From Acidobacteriota bacterium (GTDB taxonomy: Bacteria > Acidobacteriota > Terriglobia > UBA7540): DNA of 64,000 nt. Location: positions 248,001-312,000 of the forward strand of contig SCRD01000018.1 in the NCBI GenBank assembly GCA_004298155.1. The letters are read 5' to 3'. Below the pieces are notes generated by a model. It was given only the letters and a program-made list of their open reading frames with translations. It did not search any database and had not been told where the DNA came from. The position numbers and the translations under genes are program-made. This document shows positions 35,678-43,113 of this stretch, one piece after another (the stretch's first letter is position 1; each line of letters begins with the position of its first letter).

Positions 35678-35709
35678 TTCGCAATCAGAATTTTTCGTGG
35701 TGTTATAAT
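35678..35709 (+). promoter_or_regulatory. Candidate promoter of the molybdenum hydroxylase operon
   Basis: A TATAAT at 35704-35709 lies about 110 bases before the first operon gene. The best -35 partner, TTCGCA at 35678, is 20 bases away, so only the -10 is convincing. Confidence 0.35.
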
Positions 35710-35817
35710 ACTGCACCTGATCACTCAATAAGACCGTCAGAAGTCTTGTCCGCAAAATGGCTTTTAGATACTGAATTCACAGACTGGCAGAAGTAAAAAC
35801 CCAAGAAGGAGCCCCCC

Positions 35818-36474
35818 ATGAGACGGAAAAAGGACCGGCCGCGAAAAGCTGGGCCGGAGAGGTCTGCATTGACACGCCGGGATTTCCTGAAGGGAGCAGG
35901 CGTTACGGTATCGGGCGGCTTGCTGGTTGGCAGCACTGTAGCCAGCGCTGCGCCTGCTGGCCCGGATGCCGGATTTGTAGGGCCAGGGGCCGTTCCCGTG
36001 ACCCTTCGCGTGAATGGCAGGACCCAGAAACTGAGCCTTGAGCCACGCGTCACGCTGCTGGATGCCTTGCGTGACCGGCTGTCGATCACCGGGTCCAAGA
36101 AGGTTTGTGACCGCGCCACCTGCGGAGCCTGCACGGTGATGATTGATCGCAAGCCGGTGTATGCCTGCACGGTGCTGGCGATTGAAGCCCAGGGGCACAA
36201 CATTACCACCATCGAAGGGCTCGCCGGCGAAGGGAAGCTTTCGCCCGTGATGGAAGCCTTTGTCAAGCATGACGCCCAGCAATGCGGCTTCTGCACGCCG
36301 GGCTTTGTGATGGCCTGCACGGCCTATCTGGAGCGGGACCAGAATCCGACGATGGAAGAAATGGAGAAGAACCTGGGTGGGAACATTTGCCGCTGCGGAA
36401 CATACTGGGGAATACGGCATGCGGTTCTTGATGCCGCCAAAGGAATGAAGGGAGGCACTCATGGCAACGTGTAA
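35818..36474 (+). CDS. Tat-exported 2Fe-2S subunit of a molybdenum hydroxylase
   Basis: The 218-residue protein opens with a twin-arginine signal (LTRRDFLKGAGVTVSGG), then two 2Fe-2S domains typical of xanthine dehydrogenase family small subunits: CDRATCGACTVMI (plant-type ferredoxin-like) and QQCGFCTPG with NICRCGTYW. It passes electrons from the molybdopterin subunit to FAD. AAGGAG before the ATG supports the start. The large subunit gene overlaps it by 14 bases. Because only this subunit has a signal, the other subunits are probably exported bound to it through Tat, as with PaoABC. Confidence 0.93.
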   Translation: MRRKKDRPRKAGPERSALTRRDFLKGAGVTVSGGLLVGSTVASAAPAGPDAGFVGPGAVPVTLRVNGRTQKLSLEPRVTLLDALRDRLSITGSKKVCDRATCGACTVMIDRKPVYACTVLAIEAQGHNITTIEGLAGEGKLSPVMEAFVKHDAQQCGFCTPGFVMACTAYLERDQNPTMEEMEKNLGGNICRCGTYWGIRHAVLDAAKGMKGGTHGNV

Positions 36475-38629
36475 ATACGATTGGCCAGCAGAGGGACACC
36501 GCGGGCTGATTGGGAAATCCATCGAGCGTATTGACGGGCCGGATAAATCAAGTGGCCGGGCCCAATATACCTATGACACCAATCCGTCTGGAAGGCTGAT
36601 TGCCAAACTCTGCAGCTGCCCTTACGCGCACGCGAAAGTAACCGCGCTCGATGTTTCCGCTGCGGAAAAGCTGCCTGGGGTGAAGGGCGTCCTGGTTGTC
36701 CACCCGGTTGGGGATGAAATCCAATGGGCCGGAGACGAAGTTGTGGTGGTTGCCGCCACAACGGAGGAAATTGCCGAGGACGCGGTCCGCCTCATCAAGG
36801 TTGAATATGAGCAGCTTCCGCACCTGGTGCGCGAAGACGACCTGAAAGCAGCCGAAGCCGCGGGCCGGACCAAGGAAGGGGGCGAGCAGACGGCAGGCGA
36901 CCCCGCCAAAGCTTTCCAGGACCCGGATACCGTGGTCTCCGAGGGCTTTTATGGAATCCCGGTGATCACCCACTGCTGCCTGGAGTCTCACGGAAATGTG
37001 GTGGAGTGGCCCGATGCGAAGTCCATCAGGATGTGGTCATCAACGCAGAATGTTTCCGGCGGGCCCGGACAACTGGGCCAGGGTCTGCGGTTGAAGAAGG
37101 TCGCGGTGGAGGACAACAACATCGAGACCATCTGCAACTACATCGGGGGCGGGTTTGGAAGCAAGTTCTCGCCTGACCGGTGGGGCATTGAAGCTGCGAT
37201 GCTTTCCAAGATGGCGGGCGGAGCTCCGGTCCGGCTGATGCTGGACCGCGATAGAGAACTGCAGATGGCTGGATGCCGTCCTTCAGCCTACGCGAAGGTT
37301 CGTGTCGCCGCCAGGAGGGACGGCACCCTGACGGCATGGGATTCTGAATCCTGGGGGACCGGCGGCCCCGGACCCGCGGGACACCCTCCCCTGCCTTACG
37401 TTATCGAACCTCCAAACCGTCACTGGAAGCATACGGCGGTCCTGGCCAATATCGGCGAAGCCCGCGCCTGGAGGGCGCCAAACCATCCTCAGGCTTGCCT
37501 CATTACAATGTGCGCGCTCGACGACCTGGCCCACAAGCTTGAAATGGACCCGGTCGAACTGCTGTTGAAGAACGTAGACCTGGCGCCGGAGGTCCTGCGG
37601 AAAGCGTATACAGACGAGCTCCACAAAGCCTCGGAACTTGCCGACTGGAAGAAGAACTGGCATCCACGGGGCGACAAGACGCCCGGATACATCAAGCGCG
37701 GCATGGGTGTCAGCATGCATACGTGGGGCGGACGCGGCCACAACAGTACGTGCAACGTTATTATTCGGCCGGACGGTTCCGTCAGCGTGCAACTGGGAAG
37801 CCAGGACCTGGGGACCGGGACCCGCACGGTGATTGCAATTACTGTGGCGGAAACGCTTGGCCTTCCGGTTGATGCGGTCAAGGTTGAGATCGGGACCACC
37901 CGGTATCCTGCTTCCGGCGCCAGCGGTGGAAGCACCACGGTGGGTGGAGTTTCAAATTCCACGCGCCGCGGCGCTGTTGACGCTCGCGATGAACTTTTCG
38001 CTGTGGTGGCGCCGTCACTGGGCGTTCAACCTGCGGACCTTGAGGCCTGGAATGGAAATATCCGGGCGAAAGGAGATTCCTCGAAGAGCCTGGCATGGAA
38101 AGACGCCTGCGCTAAACTCGGCGTGAAAACCATCCAGACCACCGGGAAGAATCCTGGCCCCTGCCACCTGGGTGACAGTGGCGTGGGCGGGGTCCAGATT
38201 GCCGATGTCTCCGTGGATACTGAAACCGGCCAGGTGAAGGTGAACCGCATCATTGCCGCCCAGGATTGCGGGCTGATTATCGACATGAAGACGGCCGAAA
38301 GCCAGGTGTACGGCGCGCTGATCATGGGCGTCAGCTACTCTCTGTTTGAGCAGAAAGTGATGGATGAGACGCTCGGTGCGATGCTTAACCCCAACATGGA
38401 ATTCTACAAGCTGGCCACGATCGGCGACTTTGGAGAATTCATCGTTCACATGATGACAGGGCCTGGATATGACGAGCGCGGTGTGATCGGCCTTGGCGAG
38501 CCGCCTGTGATTTCACCTGGGGCTGCCATTTCCAACGCCGTCGCCAACGCCATTGGCGTCCGGGTACCAACACTTCCACTGACCCCTGACAAGGTCCTTG
38601 CGGCACTTGAGAAAGGAGCGATGGCCTGA
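36461..38629 (+). CDS. Molybdopterin-binding subunit, xanthine dehydrogenase family
   Basis: The 722-residue protein has the aldehyde oxidase/xanthine dehydrogenase large-subunit layout: GKSIERIDGPDKSSGRAQYT at the start, CNYIGGGFGSKFSPDRWG (Moco loop), GEARAWRAPNHPQA, and the catalytic glutamate in GVIGLGEPPVISPGA near the C-terminus. It is the PaoC/YagR-like size class. It oxidises aldehydes or N-heterocycles with water as oxygen donor. It lacks its own signal peptide. No XdhC-like maturation gene lies in the operon. Confidence 0.93.
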   Translation: MATCKYDWPAEGHRGLIGKSIERIDGPDKSSGRAQYTYDTNPSGRLIAKLCSCPYAHAKVTALDVSAAEKLPGVKGVLVVHPVGDEIQWAGDEVVVVAATTEEIAEDAVRLIKVEYEQLPHLVREDDLKAAEAAGRTKEGGEQTAGDPAKAFQDPDTVVSEGFYGIPVITHCCLESHGNVVEWPDAKSIRMWSSTQNVSGGPGQLGQGLRLKKVAVEDNNIETICNYIGGGFGSKFSPDRWGIEAAMLSKMAGGAPVRLMLDRDRELQMAGCRPSAYAKVRVAARRDGTLTAWDSESWGTGGPGPAGHPPLPYVIEPPNRHWKHTAVLANIGEARAWRAPNHPQACLITMCALDDLAHKLEMDPVELLLKNVDLAPEVLRKAYTDELHKASELADWKKNWHPRGDKTPGYIKRGMGVSMHTWGGRGHNSTCNVIIRPDGSVSVQLGSQDLGTGTRTVIAITVAETLGLPVDAVKVEIGTTRYPASGASGGSTTVGGVSNSTRRGAVDARDELFAVVAPSLGVQPADLEAWNGNIRAKGDSSKSLAWKDACAKLGVKTIQTTGKNPGPCHLGDSGVGGVQIADVSVDTETGQVKVNRIIAAQDCGLIIDMKTAESQVYGALIMGVSYSLFEQKVMDETLGAMLNPNMEFYKLATIGDFGEFIVHMMTGPGYDERGVIGLGEPPVISPGAAISNAVANAIGVRVPTLPLTPDKVLAALEKGAMA

Positions 38630-39615
38630 TGGAAGCTTTCGAATACGCAAGTCCAAAGAACGTGCAGAACGCCGTCAAATTGCTGGGAAGCACCTGGGGC
38701 GGCACAGAAATAATGGCTGGAGGAACTGACCTGATCAGCGCCATGAAGGACGGGGTGGTTTCTCTCAAACGCGTGGTGAGCCTGAAAAATGTAAAGGCCC
38801 TGGATCGCATTCAAGGTGGTGCCGGGGCGGGTTTGCGGATGGGAGCGCTGGTGACCATCCGCCAGCTTCTGGACCATTCACAGGCCCGGCAGGAATATCC
38901 CGGCCTCTTCCAGGCGGCGGACGGCATTCGCGGCGAGCAGATGCGCCACATGGGGACCGTGGGCGGCGAGCTGCTTCAGCGTCCTCGTGACTGGTACTTC
39001 CGCAACGGTTACGGCCTGCTGGCACAGCACAACGGCAAATCGCTGGTCCCGGACGGCCAGAATAGCTATTCAGCGATTCTGGGCAATTCCGGGCCGGCGT
39101 ATTTTGTGAACCCGTCCAGCCTCGCTCCCATCCTGATCGCGCTCAATGCCAAAGTGACGCTGCACGGGCAGAATGGCCAGCGCGAGGTGGAACTGAGCAA
39201 GTTCTACACCACGCCTGGATCCGAAAACGATCGGGAATATGTGATCAAACCGGATGAAATCCTGACCGAGATCACGGTTCCCGCCGCCGGTGGCGCCAAA
39301 ACCGCCACGTATGAAATCCGCGAGAAGGAAGGCCTGGACTGGCCCCTTGCGGCCGCAGCCGTAGCATTGCAGATGGACGGAAACACCGTGAAGAGCGCAC
39401 GCGTGGTTCTGGGACATGTGGCGCCCGTACCCTGGCCGTCTTCCGAGGCGGAGGAAGCCCTCAACGGAAAGGACCTCACCGAGGAAGTGGCGGATGCCGC
39501 GGGCAAAGCGGCGGTGAGCAAAGCAACACCCTTAAGCCAGAACGGTTACAAGGTGCAACTTGCCCGCGTAGCCGTAAAGCGCGCTCTCATGCGTGCTGCG
39601 AAAGGAGAAGCGTGA
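38629..39615 (+). CDS. FAD-binding subunit, xanthine dehydrogenase family
   Basis: The 328-residue protein is the medium (FAD) subunit: EIMAGGTDLISAMKDGVVSL near the start binds FAD, with QMRHMGTVGGELLQRPRD and a C-terminal CO-dehydrogenase flavoprotein domain (EKEGLDWPLAAAAVAL). It takes electrons from the 2Fe-2S subunit. The start overlaps the large-subunit stop (TGATG), and its stop overlaps the alternative start of the small Cys/His-rich gene. PaoB (YagS)-like size. Confidence 0.92.
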   Translation: MEAFEYASPKNVQNAVKLLGSTWGGTEIMAGGTDLISAMKDGVVSLKRVVSLKNVKALDRIQGGAGAGLRMGALVTIRQLLDHSQARQEYPGLFQAADGIRGEQMRHMGTVGGELLQRPRDWYFRNGYGLLAQHNGKSLVPDGQNSYSAILGNSGPAYFVNPSSLAPILIALNAKVTLHGQNGQREVELSKFYTTPGSENDREYVIKPDEILTEITVPAAGGAKTATYEIREKEGLDWPLAAAAVALQMDGNTVKSARVVLGHVAPVPWPSSEAEEALNGKDLTEEVADAAGKAAVSKATPLSQNGYKVQLARVAVKRALMRAAKGEA

Positions 39616-39617
39616 TT

Positions 39618-39836
39618 ATGCCTGAACCTTTGAACGTGAATATCATCGGCCACGCCGCGTGCCGTTGCCTTCATTCCAAGGAAACGTTTATCCACGCTGA
39701 ACCTGATCCCAGGATTCCCAGCATGAGCAGCGGCATCCACTGGTGCGTCCACACCCATACCTGCCTGGGGCCGGATGGCCAGATTGCTGAGCCTGAAAGC
39801 TGCAAGCCGGGCCGGAGCTGCTACGATCCGCTTTAG
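39618..39836 (+). CDS. Small Cys/His-rich protein at the end of the hydroxylase operon
   Basis: I do not recognise this 72-residue protein. It holds six cysteines (15, 17, 43, 49, 62, 68) and six histidines (12, 19, 26, 41, 45, 47), arranged as CRC near the N-terminus and WCVHTHTC plus SCKPGRSC towards the C-terminus. That density suggests binding of a metal or an Fe-S cluster. AAAGGAG ten bases before the ATG at 39618 gives a good start; a GTG at 39612 overlaps the FAD subunit stop. Being the last gene of the operon, it may be a maturation factor, an electron partner or a cap for the oxidoreductase; this is inference. Confidence 0.72.
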   Translation: MPEPLNVNIIGHAACRCLHSKETFIHAEPDPRIPSMSSGIHWCVHTHTCLGPDGQIAEPESCKPGRSCYDPL

Positions 39837-39878
39837 GCCCGCAGTATCCTGTCCGCGAGCTTGTCTTGGTGAGAATGG

Positions 39879-39906
39879 GAGCGTGCGCCCGTAAGGGCAC
39901 ACGCTC
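39879..39906. repeat. Hairpin after the Cys/His-rich gene
   Basis: GAGCGTGCGCCC pairs with GGGCACACGCTC across GTAA with one mismatch. No T-run follows, so it may stabilise the 3' end or be a repeat element. Confidence 0.6.
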
Positions 39907-39952
39907 TGCGCGCCCGCTTCAATCATTTACCACAAAACCTGAAGGAATATTT

Positions 39953-39980
39953 GGGCATCTTAGGGTTGATGCCCCTTTTT
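39953..39980 (+). terminator. Intrinsic terminator of the molybdenum hydroxylase operon
   Basis: GGGCATC pairs with GATGCCC across TTAGGGTT, followed by CTTTTT. It lies about 115 bases after the last operon gene. Confidence 0.85.
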
Positions 39981-40044
39981 ATTCTGCGTTAAAATATTAA
40001 TACCCGATACGGGGCAACGCATAAGCAGTCGAAGGAGGGCAAAT

Positions 40045-40716
40045 ATGCGGAACATTCTTGGAGCAGGTCTGGCGGCACTTATTCTGGCGGGGCTGGCAAT
40101 TGTTCCGGCGAAAGCAGCCGTCACCGGCGATTATCTGGAAGTAAGGAACGCTGACGTATGGACAGGGCCTTGCTATGCCAATTCAGAGGTTGACCTGACT
40201 GGCAAGCAGGCGATCCTGGCGTGGAAAATCAATAAGGGATCATGGGAAGGTACTGATATCAGCGGTTTGACAGTGGTTGCAGTGGTGAAGGCCAAAGCAA
40301 CTCTTGGCGATCCATACCGGAACCCCTACCCGAGTGAGTCGGTTCTGATTCTCGACCGCAACGCGACCTCGCAGCAACGTGCGGCCCTGGTGGGTTTTGT
40401 GAAGGCACGGGCAGGAAAACTGGTGGATCGCGTGGTCCGCGTTGATGTGGCTCGCGTCAGCCTGGAAGTGGGAAGGGGAGCGGACCACGGGACTGATGTA
40501 CTGCAGGCCGGCAACCTTGCAGTCGTGAAGACGCGTCCTCTTTGCCACGGCGACATCATGTGCGGCAACGAAACGGTCTATTACCCGCCGCTGACCAGGA
40601 CTGAGATGTCCATGCCGGCATACAGCGAGGAAGACGCTTTCAATGGCAAAGGCCTTGGCGTGGTGTGGACCAACCGGAATGCCCGCAGCGCCTTTATCGG
40701 CACCTTTTCCGACTGA
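40045..40716 (+). CDS. Secreted DUF1326 protein
   Basis: The 223-residue protein has a signal peptide (ILGAGLAALILAGLAIVPAKA) and the DUF1326 signature GDYLEVRNADVWTGPCYANSE near the start of the mature part, with later Cys residues in RPLCHGDIMCGNE. DUF1326 is widespread and of unknown function; some members lie by copper-related genes. GAAGGAGG before the ATG supports the start. It is first of three secreted proteins in the same direction, separated from the next gene by a terminator-like hairpin. Confidence 0.85.
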   Translation: MRNILGAGLAALILAGLAIVPAKAAVTGDYLEVRNADVWTGPCYANSEVDLTGKQAILAWKINKGSWEGTDISGLTVVAVVKAKATLGDPYRNPYPSESVLILDRNATSQQRAALVGFVKARAGKLVDRVVRVDVARVSLEVGRGADHGTDVLQAGNLAVVKTRPLCHGDIMCGNETVYYPPLTRTEMSMPAYSEEDAFNGKGLGVVWTNRNARSAFIGTFSD

Positions 40717-40760
40717 CGCGTTCAAGGCTGTAGAAAGAACGTGCTTCCAGAACAGGAAGT

Positions 40761-40785
40761 GGGAAGTGCGCCTGCTTCCCGTTTT
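40761..40785 (+). terminator. Candidate terminator after the DUF1326 gene
   Basis: GGGAAG pairs with CTTCCC across TGCGCCTG, followed by GTTTT. Short but correctly placed, 45 bases after the stop. Confidence 0.55.
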
Positions 40786-40826
40786 GTATCTTTGATATTC
40801 CGGCAAGTCGATCAGGGAGGTTCGAG

Positions 40827-41501
40827 ATGCGACGGCTCGTAGTTTTCTCAGTGGCTTCTATTTTGGCTTTCAGTGTTGCTGCCTTCGCTCAAGGTACCTA
40901 CAAGGGACAAGCGGCCCAGGGATTGCCCGGAGGCGATGTCCCGCAGGCCATTCAGAGCGGTCTTCAGCCTCAGGGCGAGAGCGTGCTGGATAGTTCAGGC
41001 AAGATTGTATGCGAGGTGTGGCTGCGCAAGGACCTCGCGCCCGCTTCCAGCCCTGATGCGGCTTCAAACGTGCTTTACGGCAAGATTGCGCAGGGGTCGC
41101 TGGTGGGCGTTATTCACTTCCCGGACGCCGCAAAAGACTTTCGAGGGCAGGGAATCAAGGCGGGCTATTACACCCTCCGCTACGAACTGGTTCCTGAGGA
41201 TGGGAACCACATGGGCGTCAGCCAATACCGCGATTTCCTCCTTCTGGTGCCCGCTGCCAAGGACACGGACGGCGACAAGGCCGTGACGTTCAACGACGCC
41301 CTCAAGCTGTCGCGCGAATCCACCGATACGGGGCATCCCGGCGTCATGCTGATGGATTCGGTGAGCGATACGGAGAAGACGTTCCCGGCAGTGTTCCAGG
41401 ACTATTCCCAGAACTGGGCGCTGCAGATGGAGTCGCAGCTTGGGAACGGCGGATCAAAATTGCCGCTGGCAATTGTGCTGGTGGGGCAGTACCAGGGCTA
41501 G
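40827..41501 (+). CDS. Secreted protein of unknown function
   Basis: The 224-residue product has a signal peptide (VVFSVASILAFSVAAFAQG) and a beta-rich mature part (VCEVWLRKDLAPA, GKIAQGSLVGVIHFPDAAKDFRG, YYTLRYELVPEDGNH). I do not recognise the family. GGGAGG nine bases before the ATG supports the start. It is followed 37 bases later by another secreted protein, so these two probably form an operon. Confidence 0.75.
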   Translation: MRRLVVFSVASILAFSVAAFAQGTYKGQAAQGLPGGDVPQAIQSGLQPQGESVLDSSGKIVCEVWLRKDLAPASSPDAASNVLYGKIAQGSLVGVIHFPDAAKDFRGQGIKAGYYTLRYELVPEDGNHMGVSQYRDFLLLVPAAKDTDGDKAVTFNDALKLSRESTDTGHPGVMLMDSVSDTEKTFPAVFQDYSQNWALQMESQLGNGGSKLPLAIVLVGQYQG

Positions 41502-41538
41502 CCGCGGGGTGCTCCAGCCGCCATCGGTGGAGAGCATT

Positions 41539-42048
41539 ATGCAGTTCGAGAGACCCATGACTCCGGCAAATAACCTGGCGGGCGCATTCAGCTCGCGGCC
41601 GCGCCGCCCGGGTCTCGTGGCGCTGTTGTTGTGCAGTGCTGTGTTCCTATTAGCCGCCACCCCGGCCCGCGCCGCGGACACTCAGGATTCCCAGCACACG
41701 GTGGAAGGGAAGCTCGTGTTCATCCAGGGAACCGGCCCTGTGGTAAAAACCGCGACGAAACAGATTCCCCTGGCCGGGCGCTATGACTATATTTCCCGGA
41801 CGCTCGAAGACGGCCGGCTTCGAAATGACGAAGTTCGCCTGAAAGGCGAGTTCCAGGCGGGCGGTAATTTCCGTGTGGACAACATCTTTACCATCCATAA
41901 CGGAGAGGCCTATCGCGTCCGTTATTTCTGCGAGACGTGCAACATTGTGGGGCTGGGGCCGGGGAAATGTGTCTGCTGCCAGCAGCCTACAGAGCTTCAG
42001 GAAGTCCCGGTCGATAAGAACGACACGAAAACCCTGATCACGCACTGA
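41539..42048 (+). CDS. Secreted Cys-cluster protein of unknown function
   Basis: The 169-residue protein has a long signal region (hydrophobic core LVALLLCSAVFLLAATPARA), a beta-rich middle and a C-terminal metal-binding-like motif C-x2-C-x9-C-x-C-C (Cys131, 134, 144, 146, 147: FCETCNIVGLGPGKCVCC). The motif looks like a zinc or copper site. I do not recognise the family. GGAGAGC about six bases before the ATG at 41539 fixes the start; the longer frame from 41440 overlaps the previous gene and is unlikely. Confidence 0.72.
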   Translation: MQFERPMTPANNLAGAFSSRPRRPGLVALLLCSAVFLLAATPARAADTQDSQHTVEGKLVFIQGTGPVVKTATKQIPLAGRYDYISRTLEDGRLRNDEVRLKGEFQAGGNFRVDNIFTIHNGEAYRVRYFCETCNIVGLGPGKCVCCQQPTELQEVPVDKNDTKTLITH

Positions 42049-42095
42049 CGACACCGTGTCATTATAAAGCCCAACACATAGATGCCATCCTGGGC

Positions 42096-42180
42096 CCTTC
42101 GTGTCGTTCGGAGCCCGCTCGACCTCCGCTTACGAAGGGCTCTGAGTGCAGCGAAGGGGTAAACTCCGCGAAGGATCTTT
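42096..42180. repeat. Degenerate family A repeat cluster
   Basis: Words such as CCCTTCGTGTCGTTCGGAGC, ACGAAGGGCTCTGAGTGCAG and GCGAAGGATC repeat the family A arms in both orientations, upstream of tRNA-His. Confidence 0.5.
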
Positions 42181-42341
42181 TCTGCTCGTTTTCTGTAAGG
42201 CACAGCAGATGCTTCTCCCGCTTTGCGGGATCAGCATGACGGGCGGTCCTTTTGAGCAATCTCCGAAATGTGCGGCTTTCCTTGACACTTTCGCCGTGTC
42301 AATGGTTAGATAAAACGAGGCGTCCAAACCTAACCACTTGT

Positions 42342-42418
42342 GGTGAGCGTAGCTCAGCCGGTAGAGCGCCAGATTGTGGATCTGGAAGTCGCGGGTTCGA
42401 ACCCCGTCGCTCACCCCA
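42342..42418 (+). tRNA. tRNA-His (GTG)
   Basis: A complete cloverleaf: acceptor GTGAGCG/CGCTCAC, D-arm GCTC..GAGC, anticodon stem CCAGA/TCTGG with loop TTGTGGA (anticodon GTG), and T-arm GCGGGTTCGAACCCCGT. An extra G at 42342 pairs with C at 42415, the G-1:C73 pair unique to tRNA-His, and CCA is encoded. Confidence 0.97.
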
Positions 42419-42584
42419 ACCTAACTAACTGATAATAATGGAGAATTGTAATTTAGGCGCGTCCATTTGCGTCCAAAACGCCTGAAGATATCCCGTCGTT
42501 CACCTCAATATTCTTACCAGCAACGCTCGCCGCCGGCCTTGCCAGTAAAAGGCCTGAAGTGCGAGCACGTTATGAAGGAAAGCG

Positions 42585-43064
42585 TCAGCTTGCCTTGCCG
42601 GGTTTTATTCTCGCGAGGAGAGTTGTTTCACCCTTCTGCACCACGCGGCCTTCCTGCTGGGTTACTTCAAGGTGAAGGGTCAGGACTGCTTTTCCCTTGC
42701 TGGATAGGCGCTTCTCCTGGATTGTAATTCTGGCGCCGATCCGGTCGCCGGCGAAGATCGGCCCAGTGAACTGCCAGTTCCACCCGAGCGATGCGATCAC
42801 CATCAGGCGAACGGAGGCCCGGTTCTTGAGCCCGTCGGCCAGCGCCAATCCCAGCAGTCCATGCGCGATGCGCTTTGGGAAGCCCTGCGCGCGCGCAAAA
42901 TCGTCATCCATGTGAACGTCAAAGAAATCTCCGGACAGCCCGGCAAAATTGACGATGTGGGCTTCGGTCACGACAATGCGTCCTGTTTCAAACCAGTCGC
43001 CCTCTTGAAGGTCCTCGAACCAGTAGTAGCCCGGCGGCAGTTGCCTGCCTTTCGCAGTGGTCAT
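42585..43064 (-). CDS. MaoC-family (R)-specific enoyl-CoA hydratase-like protein
   Basis: The 159-residue protein is a single hot-dog-fold MaoC domain: VTEAHIVNFAGLSGDFFDVHMD contains the Asp/His catalytic pair, followed by the GFPKRIAHGLLGLALADG signature. Members hydrate enoyl-CoA or act in 3-hydroxyacyl-CoA, mesaconyl-CoA or methylmalonyl pathways. It lies 49 bases downstream of the CoA-transferase gene in the same direction, so it is the last gene of an acyl-CoA operon. No strong ribosome binding site precedes the start. Confidence 0.9.
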   Translation of the reverse strand: MTTAKGRQLPPGYYWFEDLQEGDWFETGRIVVTEAHIVNFAGLSGDFFDVHMDDDFARAQGFPKRIAHGLLGLALADGLKNRASVRLMVIASLGWNWQFTGPIFAGDRIGARITIQEKRLSSKGKAVLTLHLEVTQQEGRVVQKGETTLLARIKPGKAS

Positions 43065-43113
43065 GGCAATCTTACCCGCCTACGCTGGCCGGCGCTTGGC
43101 CACGGCCGGCCGC

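Noticed and set aside
42467-42727. 86-codon frame after tRNA-His
   Set aside because: Runs antisense into the MaoC gene and shows no protein-like pattern.
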